Source: Zygaena filipendulae
Lineage: Eukaryota; Arthropoda; Insecta; Lepidoptera; Zygaenidae
Direction: 5' to 3'
DNA: 64,000 nucleotides
Assembly (NCBI GenBank): GCA_907165275.2
Contig: OU015669.1
Span: 9,322,501-9,386,500 of the forward strand
A program made the position numbers and the translations under genes. A model generated the notes under the pieces. The model worked only from the letters and a program-made list of their open reading frames with translations. It had not been told where the DNA came from and searched no databases. Of the stretch, positions 1 to 12,201 are shown piece by piece; position 1 is the first letter of the stretch; every line of letters starts with the position of its first letter.

Positions 1-2300
1 GTAATACAATATTATTGTTATTGAATTAAAATACCTGCGTATGGATATGAGACAATTTGCCACAAGTAGGTATACAGTGGGACGGCACCTTACCTGGAAA
101 AAAAAAGATATTGGTAAATATAAAACAGAAAACATTACAAAATAAAATAAAATATCTCTAAATTCTCAAAACTTATTACAGTATGTAATTTATGCAGTAA
201 GTAGGTATGGTAGGAAGGTTTACAGTAGGAGAGACGGTAAATCTGATAACACAACTATCTCATATGTATATCTATTCTTAATTTAAGTCGTTATATATGT
301 AAGTGCTGATTAAATTGAAAGATAATTAAAAAAAATATATAAATAACTGAAAAGAAATGTTAATTTATCTATTAATTACAAGTTATCATAACCATCTTGT
401 ATGAAAGTAGATACAATTAGCATCAAAAAGATGAAAGTAAAAATCAGTAGATAGATCACTAGGTATTAGTATGAGATTTAAAAATAATTACATATTATTT
501 TTATGCTGACTGTACAGATTGTAAAAGTAACTTGCATCCGAATGGAAAATTTACGCTAATTTTCAAGGGAAAAAAACACAATTTATTTTCGGAACGTAAT
601 CAATCTTTTGTAAATCTAAACCACGCAATTATATGAGACATAAATGTTAATATATACATAAGAATGCATATATACCTGTTGCGATTTTATCTAAACAGCT
701 ATGCACTTTCAAACATAAACCAGTCGTTGTACCTATGTTGTTGTTAATTCAATAAGAATAATTAGTTGTTTTATAAATTCTTTGGGCATCTATTTCATAA
801 GAAACCTGTATATTTAAGCTACCTAAATGCATTATATTAACCAAGATTAAATCAATCGAATCGGTCCAGCCATTCGGAGTTAGAACTTAATTTATATATT
901 TTATAAATTTTAATCAAGTTGTCAGTAATTTTTCGTTATCTTTCTGTTATTTAAAGTTTAATTTTAATCATTAAATGCACATCCCCACACTATATTATAT
1001 CTCCCTGCCCATCCCTGTACTATTAGTGGTAGAGAATTCCATAATGCATTAAGTTCATTTGTGCTTTTATTTGTACAATAAAGAATAAATAAGTTTTATA
1101 CCTACCTATTATTTTTTTTTTATCTAACTGACAAACTAAAATATAGAATTTTAATTTTAGAGAGGAGAGTATCCTCTTAAGAAAATATGTTGTCAAAAAT
1201 AAATGAGCTTAATCTCAGCCAGCCATCGTTTTTTTTTTGTCCAGCAGTTAATCGCCAAGTCATTCGTGCCACTCTATAATCACCAAAACCAACGGGACAG
1301 CTCATCAAAGAAAAAATACCGGCATTTATTATAATAACATCTCGCTACGATTATACTTTGCGAATCGTCAGCTATTCATTTGTAGGTAATTGTTTAGAAA
1401 TTCAACAGGTGTCGCGCTCCGTGTGAACTTCCTTAAACAACAATTGAACTGCAAACGTGTCGTTTGCACGGAGTTTTTGAATGTTTTCTTGTCCAATACA
1501 AAAGTCCTAAGTAGAACGCATCTGTTTCAGATGCTCATGATTTGTCTTATCATTCAACCGAAAAACTAAGGAATAATAAAGTTGTTTCACGTTGCACGTC
1601 AAAATATACGTTACAGATTTTTGTATAAATGAATCCTGTCAACCAATTTCTATACTTTTTATAGATACAACCTTTTCACCTACTATAAAGAATTATTTAA
1701 GCAAAATGAAATACACAACACAAATAAACATACAGAACATCACAAATGAAATAACAATATATAATAATAATATCATAAAAATGGGAGGAATATCATCAAA
1801 CCTTCTATTCATATTTTCCAATTTTAGTGAAACCAAAAGCGTTTATACATTTCCGGCAGACGATGAATAATGTTAATAAATATTACAATTAAAAAATTTG
1901 GCCATTATGCTTTATTTCTTTTATGTAATGCCTCTAATTAATGTTAGGTCTAAAAAAGTTTAGACTTAACAAAAAAACAAAATACTTAGCATATTCATTA
2001 ATTCAGAGATAATCTCGATTCCCTCTCGGAGAACTGATTTACTTGTAGATTCGCTTGCGCAAGCTATGAAAATTCCAGATTTTTCACTAGGATCCACATT
2101 TCAAATGCTTGTTTCAACGTTGATATAGTTTTAAATAACCTATCGTTATGATCTATCAGAATACATTAAAAAATATATACTCTTTTGAACCTTATCATCA
2201 TTAATCCTTTCAAGGACACGGCATGACCTACAAAAAAGGAAAAATTTATCAACATACGAGAAAAATAATTACAAAATAACATAATTCACTTGTCGTAATA
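1..2300. other. AT-rich non-coding stretch, no recognised gene
   Basis: Very AT-rich DNA with scattered homopolymers. The longest open frame (about 1592-1870, +, 92 codons from a TTG) is low in complexity, rich in Ile/Asn/Thr and matches no family I recognise, so it is not called as a gene. No repeat ends or RNA gene were seen. Confidence 0.5.
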
Positions 2301-2339
2301 AAAACGTAACGTAATAGACAAACACAATGGCTGCCTGCC

Positions 2340-2440
2340 TATGGCTGGGCATCGATAAACATCTAACACAGATAGCGCGACCGCAGCGGCGCGAGCGGCG
2401 TCGGCGCACGCGCATTCTTCACAAAAAATAGACAGGGCGT
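2340..2440. other. GC-rich islet of unknown nature
   Basis: A sharply GC-rich patch (CpG-dense, with GCGGCGCGAGCGGCGTCGG-type sequence) stands out from the AT-rich surroundings. Both strands stay open across it: a 35-codon + frame begins at the ATG near 2326, and a 65-codon - frame spans 2286-2483. Neither product is recognisable. It lies just upstream of a LINE fragment and could be part of that element, a small exon or a promoter. Undetermined. Confidence 0.3.
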
Positions 2441-2569
2441 ACTGTCCATCAAATGTACTCAATTCTTTTATTAGACAAAACATGGGAGCATTGCTTCAAA
2501 GGGGTATTCAGATATAAACGATGTTCGCTGCTGCTATTGATAGCAAAAAATATCTATCGGTATATGCCA

Positions 2570-2866
2570 TGCCAGTCTCGTATCCTCTCCTTTTTTGGTC
2601 ACGTTTGCCGCCGAGGAGAGGTGGCTATTGAGCGACTTGTGGTCCAAGGAAGGGTTGAGGGTACCAGGCCACGAGGAAGATCGCCTATGAGGTGGACTGA
2701 CCAAATAAAAGCGGCAGTAAACGGCTCATCATCAGTACACGAATGCACGAGGAAGGCGGCCATTAGGGAGGAGTGGCGGCGTGTTGTGAAGCTTGCCACC
2801 AACACCTAAAGTGATGACCACGACCGCTCTGTCAAGAGTGACACCGACCAAGAAGAAGTATATGCC
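2570..2866 (+). pseudogene. RTE-like LINE ORF2 C-terminal fragment and 3' end
   Basis: The frame ending in TAA at 2807-2809 encodes the typical end of an insect non-LTR retrotransposon polyprotein: a FFGHVCRRGE segment (usual form: LGHIxRR), then RPRGRSPMRWTDQI, then a Lys/Arg-rich tail REEWRRVV. This is the post-reverse-transcriptase C-terminus of RTE-type elements. No reverse-transcriptase domain precedes it, so the copy is 5'-truncated, as most LINE insertions are. The piece after the stop codon (GACACCGACCAAGAAGAAG) is the 3' UTR. It is a dead element, not a host gene. Confidence 0.75.
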
Positions 2867-3050
2867 ATCCGAGGAATTGGATTTTTTTTCTTTCGTACTA
2901 GAAAACTAGGTATCTCCAAGTGACACAGAACACAGTTATTCCGGAACAAAGAATTTCCAGAACAAAATCCATAATTCACACTAATAAAACTGCAGAGGAA
3001 CAGATAGCCAAGTTCATAATAGGAAATCTTCACATACTTACATATTATCA

Positions 3051-3211
3051 CTAGCTGTCCCCTGCGGTTTCACCCGCGGTAATTTCGGAGATCTCGCGGG
3101 AAAATTCCGGGATAAAAAGTACCCTATGTGTTATTCTGGTGTATAAGCTATGTTATTGTACAGTTTCATTAAAATCCATTGAGTAGTTTTTGCGTGAAAG
3201 GGTAACAAACA
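3051..3211 (-). mobile_element. Helitron-like repeat, 3' half (split by Tc1 element)
   Basis: Read on the - strand, the element ends in a CCGCGG hairpin region followed by CAGCTAG, the CTAG end expected of Helitrons. It continues with the ATTCCGGGATAAAAAGTACC and TTGCGTGAAAGGGTAACAAAC blocks, then is interrupted at 3212 by the Tc1-like element. The other half resumes at 5015. Confidence 0.7.
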
Positions 3212-3213
3212 TA

Positions 3214-5012
3214 CAGTGGTGGTCATATAATTAAGAACGATTTATATGTAGACCTTAAATTGAAATTGAAATGTTCATAAAAAAGATTTACCTCCTTGCT
3301 GAAAAATAATGAATATACCACTAGCTTCAACGTTTACAAGGCTAACATAATCTGTCATAAAAGCAGGAAATAATATTTAGTTTACCGGTTAATTCGTTGA
3401 CAATAAAATATTGGTAACATCGCAGCAGCTCGGAGGCTGGACAAATAATTAAGAACGATTATAGTATTGCTTTTTTTTAAATTAATTTTGTGAATAAAAT
3501 AAAATAAAAATAAAATGAAATTATTTCTTAAAATGCTCTTCATTATAATTTTATAGTGTGTTTATGCCATTATTGGTTTTTAATAGTTTTAAGGTAATTT
3601 TTTATCGAAAAAAAGAAATCTAGCGTCTCGGCTACTAGAGAAATAATAATAAAGCTGCGTGGTCATAATCGATCATACTAAAAAATTGCAGATCATTTAT
3701 CTTGTTCAAAAACGATGGTTTACCAAGCTGTGAAGCATTTTTATACACATCAGACCACTCCGAATATTCCGCGCAAATCTAAAGTTAGAAAAACGTCTCC
3801 CAGAAACGTTTAAGAATAGTTCACCTCGCTAAGCGGGGCCAGTTTAAAGGTTCTAATGAGATCAAAAATGAAGTTTTCGATGACAGTCACTGGGGCACTG
3901 TTTGAAGGCATTTTGTGGAGGCACAGTTTTTTGACAGAGAAACAAGGAACGTACCCATGTTGACATTACGCCATAGGCAGAGTTATTCTTCTGAGGGCAG
4001 ACCCGACTAGCGTTTGGAAGGAAGTACCTATGGAATTTGGACATAGTCGCAATAGAATTAGGTACCTACATACTTTTTTCGAATTAAACAAAGATAAAAA
4101 AGTATGCTCTGATGGTAAGCAGTAGGTATGTACGCCGACCTGCGAATAAGACATTCGACCCCAAATACACTAAATGGATGGTGGACAATGACAGTGAAAA
4201 CATAAAAATTTGGGGTTGTTTTTCTAGTTATGACGTAGGACTTACTAGGCTGGTAAAAGGCAACATGGACCAATACTAATACAAACAAATACTCGAAAAA
4301 TGTATGTTGCCATACGCAAATGATTTTATCTTTCGGTAATAAAGACATTTCAGCATGATAATGATCCAAAACACAGCTTACTCACTCAGACCACTACCAT
4401 CCACTTCTAAAAACTACCTTGACAGGCAAGTGGTAAAAGTGTTTGATTGGCCACTAAACAGTCTAAGTCTTAATCCAATTGAACATATTTGGTGTCAATA
4501 AAAAAAAGATATCAAACAAACGTTCTGGTAAGATAAATAACCTTCAAAACACTTTTTAAATTAAAACCTGTAAGTAGTTAATAACATCCATGATGCGCCG
4601 TTGTTATGCAGTTATCTGCAGTTAAGGAAATGGTACAGAATATTAATTTACGCCCCCTTATAACAATTTTTCCTGTTTTATTTTATTGAATAACAGTTGT
4701 CAAATTAAATCAATTGAAGCCATACCTAAATTCTTAAATTATCTTTAATATTTTTTTTTTAAATGTTTCGTTCTTAATTATTTGTCCAGCCTCCGAGCTA
4801 CTGCGATGTTACCAATATTTAATTGTCAACGAATTAACTGGTAAATTAAATATTATTTCCTGTTTTTATTACAAATTTTGTTAGCCTTGTAAACGTTGAA
4901 ACTAATGGTATATTCATTATTTTCCAGGAAGGAGTGAAATCTTTGTTATGAACATTTTAATTTAAATATGAGGTCTACATATAAATCGTTCTTAATTATA
5001 TGACCACCACTG
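3214..5012 (+). mobile_element. Tc1-like DNA transposon with IR/DR-type ends
   Basis: A 1.8-kb element flanked by TA (3212-3213 and 5013-5014), the Tc1/mariner target duplication. Outer ends CAGTGGTGGTCATATAATTA are perfectly inverted. The terminal repeats are long: 3214-about 3460 and about 4767-5012 match as imperfect inverted repeats of some 247 bp. Each carries two direct copies of ATAATTAAGAACGATT, one at the outer end and one at the inner end. That IR/DR arrangement is known from Sleeping Beauty-type Tc1 elements. The inside holds a broken transposase. The element sits inside a Helitron-like repeat, so it inserted later. Confidence 0.85.
3622..4528 (+). pseudogene. Tc1-like transposase, degenerate
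   Basis: Translating across several frames gives the Tc1 transposase in order. First comes an N-terminal paired-like helix-turn-helix (SATREIIIKLRGHNRSY, an in-frame stop, then KIADHLSCSKTMVYQAVKHF). Next is the HWGTV..RHFVEAQFFDRETRNVP segment, then IKIWGCFS (family form VMVWGCFS), MDQY..ILEKCMLPYA, FQHDNDPKHS with the second catalytic Asp, and SLNPIEHIW with the final acidic residue. The first catalytic block (WSDES) is not recognisable. Stops and frameshifts throughout mean no functional enzyme. The family integrates at TA by a DDE cut-and-paste mechanism. Confidence 0.85.
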
Positions 5013-5014
5013 TA

Positions 5015-5058
5015 CATCCATACATACAAACTTTCGCGTTTATAATATTAGTGAGGAT
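5015..5058 (-). mobile_element. Helitron-like repeat, 5' end (other half of 3051-3211)
   Basis: It carries the end motif TTTATAATATTAGTGAGGAT, the 5' terminus (read on -: ATCCTCACTAATATTATAAA) of the same family. It completes the copy broken by the Tc1-like insertion. Confidence 0.7.
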
Positions 5059-5059
5059 T

Positions 5060-6150
5060 TGTAGAGTTTTAAGATGTGCACATCTGTAGATACCTCGAAA
5101 ATTAACGTGCGCTTGGAGTCGAATTTTAAACCGCCTTCGAAAAGGAGGAGGTTATAATATGAAGGTGTAGGACGTAGGTGTTTTTATTATATAAGTAATT
5201 TTATCTCAATAACTTGACAACTGCTAATAATGCTGTAATATGCGTTTAATACGAATATAAGTGTATTGAAGATGGTTTAAGTGGTGTTTTTGAATTACTC
5301 CGAGTAATGGGTAAGTCTTAATATTTATTATTATTTTTCATAGTGGATATAACAGTGGAAAACGGTAAGAGATTTTAAGGAAAAAGCTTTGAGTTTCTTT
5401 GAGCTTAAAGCACGAATCCCTCTCACAGTAGAACCCTTGTGTTCGTAAGGCACTTTTTTACTATATTAAATAAGTAAATTTACTGTGATTATTCATAATA
5501 TTAGATAACTAGCATGAAACTTTTCCATATTGCAACTTTTTTCCCGACATCAGATTTAAATAAAACATGGTCTCTATGTTGCTCCAGGCTAAGCTTAATC
5601 TAACTGTGAAAACCGCATGACAATCAGTTCAGTAGCATCGGAGATTATCGTGAAGAGACAGACGGACAGACAGAAAAGCATTTTAAAATCTTTTTTTTTT
5701 ACTTTTCACGAATTCTAATCTTTTATAGTAAAGATAAACATGCATAAAATAATAGTTATAATTTTTATATTATAAATTTAATATTAAAACTATAGAACAA
5801 AAATTGAAAATCAAAATTATTTTTTTCCCGCAAATGCTCGTATTACATTGTCGTATAAGACTTTTGTCTGTCTGTCCATGCAGGTGTATTGAGGAAACTA
5901 TTCGACGGAAACTTAGCATTATAAAATAAACTATTGGGTGGCAAATATTATTTTTAACTGAAACTTGTTACATATTTTCGCAATGTTAATACTGTGTGTC
6001 AGTAAAAGAACGAGTAACATAATATCATAATGTCTCTAATGTAAAAAATATTCCAATTAAATGTTTCAGGAAGTACTGTTAATTATGATTACTGTTTCGT
6101 GTTTCCCTTTATTATTATATTTATATTGTTGGTACGTAACATTTTATTTA
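5060..6150. other. Non-coding stretch, no gene seen
   Basis: AT-rich. It contains AACCGCCTTCGAAAAGGAGG near 5130, a degenerate form of the CCGACTTC..AAGGAGGAGGTT repeat common in Lepidoptera (also at 27342 and 54280), and Helitron-like sub-fragments with ACAGACGGACAGACAGA near 5655. No exon signal was found. Confidence 0.45.
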
Positions 6151-6153
6151 GTG

Positions 6154-6405
6154 ACTAGCGGTCCCGCGCGGTTTCTCCCGTGATAATTTCGGAGTTCCCG
6201 CGGAATTGTTCCATACAAACTTTGCAACCCCTTTTCATCCCCTTAGGGGTTGAATTTAAAAAAATCCTTTCTTATCGGAGACTTACGTCTTACAACGAAC
6301 ACATCCTCCAAGTTTCAGGTCTCTACGATCAGTGGTTTAGGCTGTGCGTTGATCCGTCAGTCAGTAATTCAGGACAGTATTTTATATTATATATAGATTT
6401 TATTT
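6154..6405 (-). mobile_element. Helitron-like repeat, subfamily B
   Basis: Begins on + with CTAGCGGTCCCGCGCGGTTT, then has the subfamily B interior (GTTTGCAACCCCTTTTCATC, CCAAGTTTCAGGTCTCTACG). The same interior occurs on + at 39584-39805 and 58250-58422. Confidence 0.6.
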
Positions 6406-6764
6406 ACCTCAATCAATTTAATCGATTTAAACTAAATTATTTTTTATCTTATTAAATCAAATAGTGATTTATTTCCAATACACAAATGATCAAATTACAA
6501 TTACAAATCAAAATTAAATACACTTACAAATTAACTGTTTTTTAAATATCTTTACAGGATAGAAAAAAGTTCCGTTGTGAATAAATGTTACTTTAAGACT
6601 GAAAATAGCAAATTTTACCAAAATAAAGCTAACCGATCAACGTTAAATTTCACATTTTCAGGAGTAAAGAAAAGGACATAGAGTACTTTTATCTTGGAAT
6701 TCCCAAGGGAACTCTGAAATCGCATTCGCTTTGAGCAGCAAAGGAAATCCAGTCGAACGGAACC

Positions 6765-6865
6765 CAGCGTTCAACACCAAAAGTCCGCGCGGACCCACCG
6801 CGGATTAAAACCGCGACCTCTTGATTTATGGGGCGACTGGGTGACCGCTATCGTTATAATGGTCA
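6765..6865 (-). repeat. Degenerate tRNA-derived SINE head (possible)
   Basis: Read on -, an A-box-like AGCGGTCACCCAGTCGCCCC is followed by AAATCAAGAGGTCGCGG and a poor B box. Spacing and the AATCAAGAGGT core agree with the better SINE copies at 8454 and 10231. Badly decayed. Confidence 0.35.
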
Positions 6866-7659
6866 ATATAATTTATATACAGAGTACGCTCGCAGACCTT
6901 TAAACGAGAGAATGTCACCAACCTCGATATTATTCAAATAAGATGCCAGTTCTCACATTTTACTATAATAAACACTTTTGCAACAAGAAAATTAGGTAAA
7001 ACCAACATTAAATTTTCATCAGTGGAAAAATACTTCAAAATACTGTTTTCGAACGATTCATATTTTAAAAAAATATATATATAGAGGAGTATTTTTAAAA
7101 ACGGTTTAAATAAACTCTAATGTCATTACTTAGGCCTTTAGTTGCAAGAAATTGCTATAATATACTCAGTCTAGTGTAAAATAACTGCGTACGAATTAAA
7201 AAAATTAAAAACAATCATAATACGCGTTCAATTATTTCGCAAATAAACCTCAAACTTGACCTATTATAATATTATTTATCGACACAACCTTTCACTCGAT
7301 GGACGGACGTGAAAATATAAATAGGTATAGGTATGTATGCATGATGTATGTACGTATATACGTATATTTATATTGGTGTTAAGCGAGTATCGACTAACCA
7401 TGATAGGTACATATGCATTAATCAATGATGCATAGTAAAATTAAGAGAATCTATTGTGTCAATCATCGTATGATTATATTATTCTATCCACATATTTATA
7501 CAAGTATCAATCAATATCTGACTGGTTGTTTAGACATCTTGGTGCACTATAGCTAAAAACCGAGCTATGTATTAAACCAAATATGAACTGATAATATAAA
7601 TCGAAATGAACTCTGTCTGTTACCTTTTTACACCTAAACCACTCATCCGTGTAACAAAA

Positions 7660-7892
7660 GATCAATTAATATAAAATTTTGTGTCTGTCCATCTGACTGT
7701 CTGTTTGTTTGTACCAGCTAGTCTCCGGAATGGTTTGAACAATTTTGACGGGACTTTCAATGGCAGATAGCTTTTATTATAAGGATTAACATAATTACCT
7801 ACTTTTATCAGAGTTTCTGCATGTGTTCTTAGTTTCTGAGTTCCTGCGGGAAAAACGAAACTCGAGCGTGTAATACCGCGGGGCAAAGCTAG
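7660..7892 (+). mobile_element. Helitron-like repeat
   Basis: Ends with TAATACCGCGGGGCAAAGCTAG, the CTAG terminus. The 5' part (ATAAAATTTTGTGTCTGTCC) belongs to the TCTGTCTG-containing subfamily. Confidence 0.55.
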
Positions 7893-8453
7893 TTTAAAAT
7901 AAATTCTTTGTTGCAATACAACTGATTCTTGTAAAAGAATTATGGGCAGTATTGTGGCGCCAGGTATCCAAATAGATCACAAAGAGTCTTAAAATGAATC
8001 ATCTGGGAAAACCAAGGTCATGGAGTGTTAAAAACAAATCCTAGTTCCACATCTTTCGTAAGCCAGACAGCATCGGCCACTGTGACGAAATTACTTAGCA
8101 TCGACACATTTGGCCGTGATGAATAACCGTTATCACCTTGCGTCACCCGAGTTAGGACTCCACTGAATTAGGTGGCGAAACTAAATTTCGGTTGTTTCTT
8201 TTAAATACGCATCATGAAATGGCCGCGATCTGTTTAGAGATGTGATTTTGCTATTAACATGCCGTTGGGCAAAACGCCATCATCATTATCATCATCACTA
8301 TTAATTACATTGTAATTACAAAAAAAAAAGAATAGTTTTTTTTATTGAGACACGCAAAAAGCGCGGGAAAACATATTCTGAAAGTTCTTGGACAATGGAA
8401 TAAAGATGTGGGCGATTAAAATTCTGTGTGCATTTGTTATTTAAAAATACATG

Positions 8454-8595
8454 GCGACCCGATTGGCGCAGTAGGTCACCATGCCTGCCCGATAATCAAG
8501 AGGTTCCGGGTTCGCTTCCCGTTGGGAGTGCACTTAGTGTGGGATCAAGTGATCTGTGTGTTGTGGAGTGGGTTATTATTATTATTATTATTACA
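8454..8595 (+). repeat. tRNA-derived SINE (internally deleted copy)
   Basis: GCGACCCGATTGGCGCAGTA gives a pol III A box and GGGTTCGCTTCC a B box 40-odd bp later. The copy ends in a (TTA)n tail at about 8570-8595. It matches the - strand copy at 10231-10495 but lacks about 115 bp of the body. The style resembles butterfly Metulj-type SINEs, which I infer from the head sequence only. It cannot be a functional tRNA: no clover-leaf forms. Confidence 0.8.
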
Positions 8596-9039
8596 TAATA
8601 ATGTCGGTACCTGGTACATATATAAAAAAAAATGGAAAGCATCGTGTATATTAGGTAATTGTACATACGTTGATCAGATTACTTCGTAATATCTAAAAGC
8701 CACGAGCTAATAAAATTCGAATGAAAAAATCAGTACCAATCAGTCATACGCTCAATACTCCTGTACATATTGTAATCTGTTTTTAATATTATGTCTATAA
8801 AATTTCAAATCATTTCATTATTAAAAGTTCCAGTTTAAAAGAAAGATTTAATTTTTGATGCATACGAGTAGGTACACTCAAACTAAGACTAATATTAAAA
8901 AACAAAATAATGAACTTTGCCTTACTGTAATCAGTTCCCACCCTAGGTTTCTACCCTCGCTTGCCATAACTAGCTCAACGTATGCCTACTAACTTTTAGT
9001 GACATTGTTTAGTCAGTTATAAAATATATACCTAAGTAA

Positions 9040-9283
9040 TTGTTTTTCAAACCTTTTTTATGACACGACTCGTTCGTATGAAATATTATCTCGCGACCCC
9101 CGGTTTTTTAATATTAAGTTATGTTACAAATACGAGTATTTAATCGATATAACATTTTTATGCATTTGCATAGTTAAGATTCTTAGGTTTTTTTTATTGA
9201 AGTAGTTTTTGTGACCTCTTGGGACTCCCCTACAAAGGTTTTGCTACCCCAAGGGGTCGCGACCTACATGTTGATAAACACTG
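9040..9283 (+). mobile_element. hAT-like MITE (degenerate)
   Basis: The left end TGTTTTTCAAACCTTTTTTA with ACGACTCG, and the right end GGGGTCGCGACC..ATAAACACTG, form imperfect inverted ends of the CAGTGTTTCTCAA..GTCGCGACCCC type seen in many hAT non-autonomous elements. No clear 8-bp duplication remains. Confidence 0.45.
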
Positions 9284-10230
9284 GTTTAATGTACCTAATT
9301 ATAGTAAATAGCCGATTGCTGTCATAAATAAATAAAAAAATAATAATTAATAGACAATAAAAATATGTGAGGATCACTTCACTGAATCACTGTTTCTGTA
9401 AGCAAAAAAATATTTTTAACAATATTGATTAGATTAAAATAGTTATTAGATTATTAATTAAAATGCTTATTTTCTCTCGGTGTTTCTTAATCCATGTCCT
9501 TCCTTTCGACGTGCTGTCTCAAGGAGACAGTGAGCTATGAATATATTGCACACGCGATTATGATAAAAACTATTATTTACTCGCTGTAGACAATTTTTAT
9601 GTTCTCTATTTGTTTATGCAAACCAATGCAACGCGTCAACGTCATTTCATAAGTGCGGTTAGATTTCGGCAAACGTGAAGACCAGTTTGACGTAATCCGC
9701 AAGGTTGTTATGTCCGTAAGTACCTGCTTAAGTATGTGTGATTTTATAAAACTGACTTTTCCTACGAATAACTGGAGTGGACGAAGTTATGTAGAGTTAC
9801 GTACGTAAAAATTACAAGTTTTATTCATGATTTGGTCGGTAGGCAAGTTTAAACATGATGTACGTACCTGGTAGTCAAAACCCTGCTGTGCCAGTTATAA
9901 TCAGACCATAACTAATGATTGTAATCAAATACAGCATCTTAAAAATTCTAGTGGCGGTGCTGCTAACGTGTCGAACTCGTTAAAGTCTTTTGTACTGACT
10001 TAGAGAATCTATTGGTAAACTCGTTTTATTGTACGTTTTAAGCATGTTAGCATGTTCATTTTTCAAATAAAAGGCACTCTGGCTTATTCCCTTGATCATC
10101 CTTAATTTTGTACCTAATCTGATATCAATACTATAAAACAAAATCCCTAGCCACGTCTGTCTGTGTACATATTCACTTTCTAAACCACGCAAAGTAATTT
10201 GATCCGGTTTTAGTAACATTTATAGAATTA

Positions 10231-10495
10231 ATAATAATAATAATAATCCACTTCACAACACACAGATCTACTTGATCCCACACTAAGCTATAAGCTTGTG
10301 TCGTGGAAGCCAAGCAAACGTGGTATATACTATAAATATTATTACATATATATTATACTATAGATATATATACACGCCCAGACTGGAAAATGGAACCCTG
10401 AGTTCATCACACAAAGTCCACCCCCACCGGGAATCGAACCCGTAACCTCTTGATTAGCGGGCAGGCATGGTGACCATTGCGCCAATCGGGTCGTC
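10231..10495 (-). repeat. tRNA-derived SINE, full-length copy
   Basis: On the - strand it starts GACGACCCGATTGGCGCAAT (A box), then GGGTTCGATTCCCGGTGGGG (B box), a body of about 190 bp including a TA-rich segment, the conserved TTAGTGTGGGATCAAGTAGA block, and a (TTA)n tail at 10231-10250. It is the longer of two clear copies (see 8454) and shows that the other has an internal deletion. Confidence 0.8.
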
Positions 10496-10549
10496 ATACT
10501 ACATTCTTCCGTATTCAGAATAATTTCTGTTTAATAGTATAGATGTATT

Positions 10550-10611
10550 AGTTGTGAGTTCTTTAGGGAATCTCTAATATCGTGCGCGGGAAACCGCAGA
10601 GAGAAGCTAGT
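10550..10611 (+). mobile_element. Helitron-like repeat, 3' end fragment
   Basis: Only the 3' end is left: GCGCGGGAAACCGCAGAGAGAAGCTAG. Confidence 0.4.
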
Positions 10612-11154
10612 TTATAAATAAAAAAAAGAAAGTATGTTCATTTGTTTATATTTTCCCGTTGCTATGAATTAACATTTTTTTTTTAAAAGAAAGATCTAAC
10701 CAAACATGTCATGTTGGATTTAAAATAGCAGACAACGGCCAAGATTCCAATTTGAATAACCTTGACGAACGGTCATGCGGAGCCGTCTAATTGTAGGAAT
10801 TCTTTAACGGACTATATCGATCAAGTGATCATTTCACAGGCAATTTCACCTGCCCGCTCTGATAATGTCGACCGTGAAGTTGTAACTCCATTTCACCAGT
10901 AATATCTGGTTATCAAGAAGTTTAACAATGCATTTAAGGGCATTATAGAATTTTTAGACTTTCATCGGCTGTTACATTACATAAATTAAATCTTAATATT
11001 CGTGAGGTATACTTAAAATTTTCAAATCACTAGGAATATTTTTATATACAGGATGTAAGAGGCAACAACCGATGTTTTAAAGGAGGTATTCGATTCTTAT
11101 CTGAAATATTATATTTAACATTTTAATTTAACGTTAATTTTTAATGCAATCCAT

Positions 11155-11313
11155 ACTAATATGTATTATAAATTCGAAAGTGAGTTTGTTTATTTGTTTG
11201 TTTGTTTAGTACGCTTTCACGCCTTAACGGCTTAATCGATCATCATGAATGCATTTTTGAGACGCGCGTTATGGGCAAGGAATGTTGTTGGTCATAGTGA
11301 ATAAGGGCCCAGC
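11155..11313 (+). repeat. Helitron-like 5' end joined to a GGGCCC-type MITE end
   Basis: TACTAATATGTATTATAAATTCG..ACGCTTTCACGCC is a Helitron-like 5' end. It runs directly into GACGCGCGTTATGGGCAAGG and GGTCATAGTGAATAAGGGCCC, which is the right end of the MITE found complete at 54386-54632. A chimera of two repeat families. Confidence 0.5.
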
Positions 11314-12201
11314 TAGGCTTGCTAAATACAGAGTTAATTTTAAATATTTAAAATAACTTAATTAATTCGTAGAAATAACACACAGTTTTGTAATATTACG
11401 AATCCATATTATTAAAATATAGATTCATAAAACTCCTGACTCGAAGGTTAAATTTTAATTAATACAAACCATGTCAAACATTAACCTTTAAAATTTTGGT
11501 CTTTAATATTATTCAGAGAGTTATCTTGAATCAATAAGTTGGCTCCTGTGTTGTTTTTTAACAGAGTGGTTATAAACTGGGTTTTTTTTAGGTAGAGTTC
11601 AGAATTAATGCAAAGAAGGCAATCTCCAAGATCGTATTACAGAGAACGCATGGTGTTAGGGCGCTAGATAGAGGCTAATATAAAAAAGAATTACACATCT
11701 ATTTCATTGTCTCCGTCTGTGCTGATTGCCATATTAGCCAAGAGTCAAACTGTATATTTCACGTGCATTTAAGTAAACTTTAAGATGACAACGGCCTTGA
11801 AGTAATTTACACTTTGCACTTAAACCTGTATTACCTACTTATAAGTTATAACCGATCAATGTTATGCTGTCTGAAGGTTTCACTTTCACAACAAAATTAC
11901 TGAACAAATTACATTTGCAAATTACTGAATAGGTAAACTCAATATTTGTTATAATAGTTACTTATAATGAACGGACAATTTTTATCTTCTCACTAGTAAA
12001 GATAATTTATAATATAAGGTATAACTTTATCATTTATTAAAGGTTAATTTTGAATAATATTTAAAATGCAATTAATAATTGAGAAACTGAGTTTATTTGT
12101 TTGTTTGTTATAATAATTCATCTGTTAAGTGCAAAATTGCACCCACTAACGACCTAATTTATAATGTTAGTAGGTAAGTTAGATCTTTATCAATACTAAT
12201 A

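Noticed and set aside
1592..1870. 92-codon + frame
   Set aside because: Starts only at TTG, AT-rich residue content, no splice sites or known motif; chance length is plausible in such DNA.
3862..4369. Minus-strand frames across the Tc1-like element
   Set aside because: The real coding strand is +, where transposase motifs are readable; minus frames are shadows.
8454..8595. Functional tRNA gene
   Set aside because: A and B boxes are present, but no clover-leaf and a SINE-type body and tail follow.
10830..10945. Minus-strand exon reading VKLLDNQILLVKWSYNFTVD
   Set aside because: A GTGAAA donor-like site exists, but there is no good acceptor, no family motif and it cannot be linked to the signal-peptide exon.
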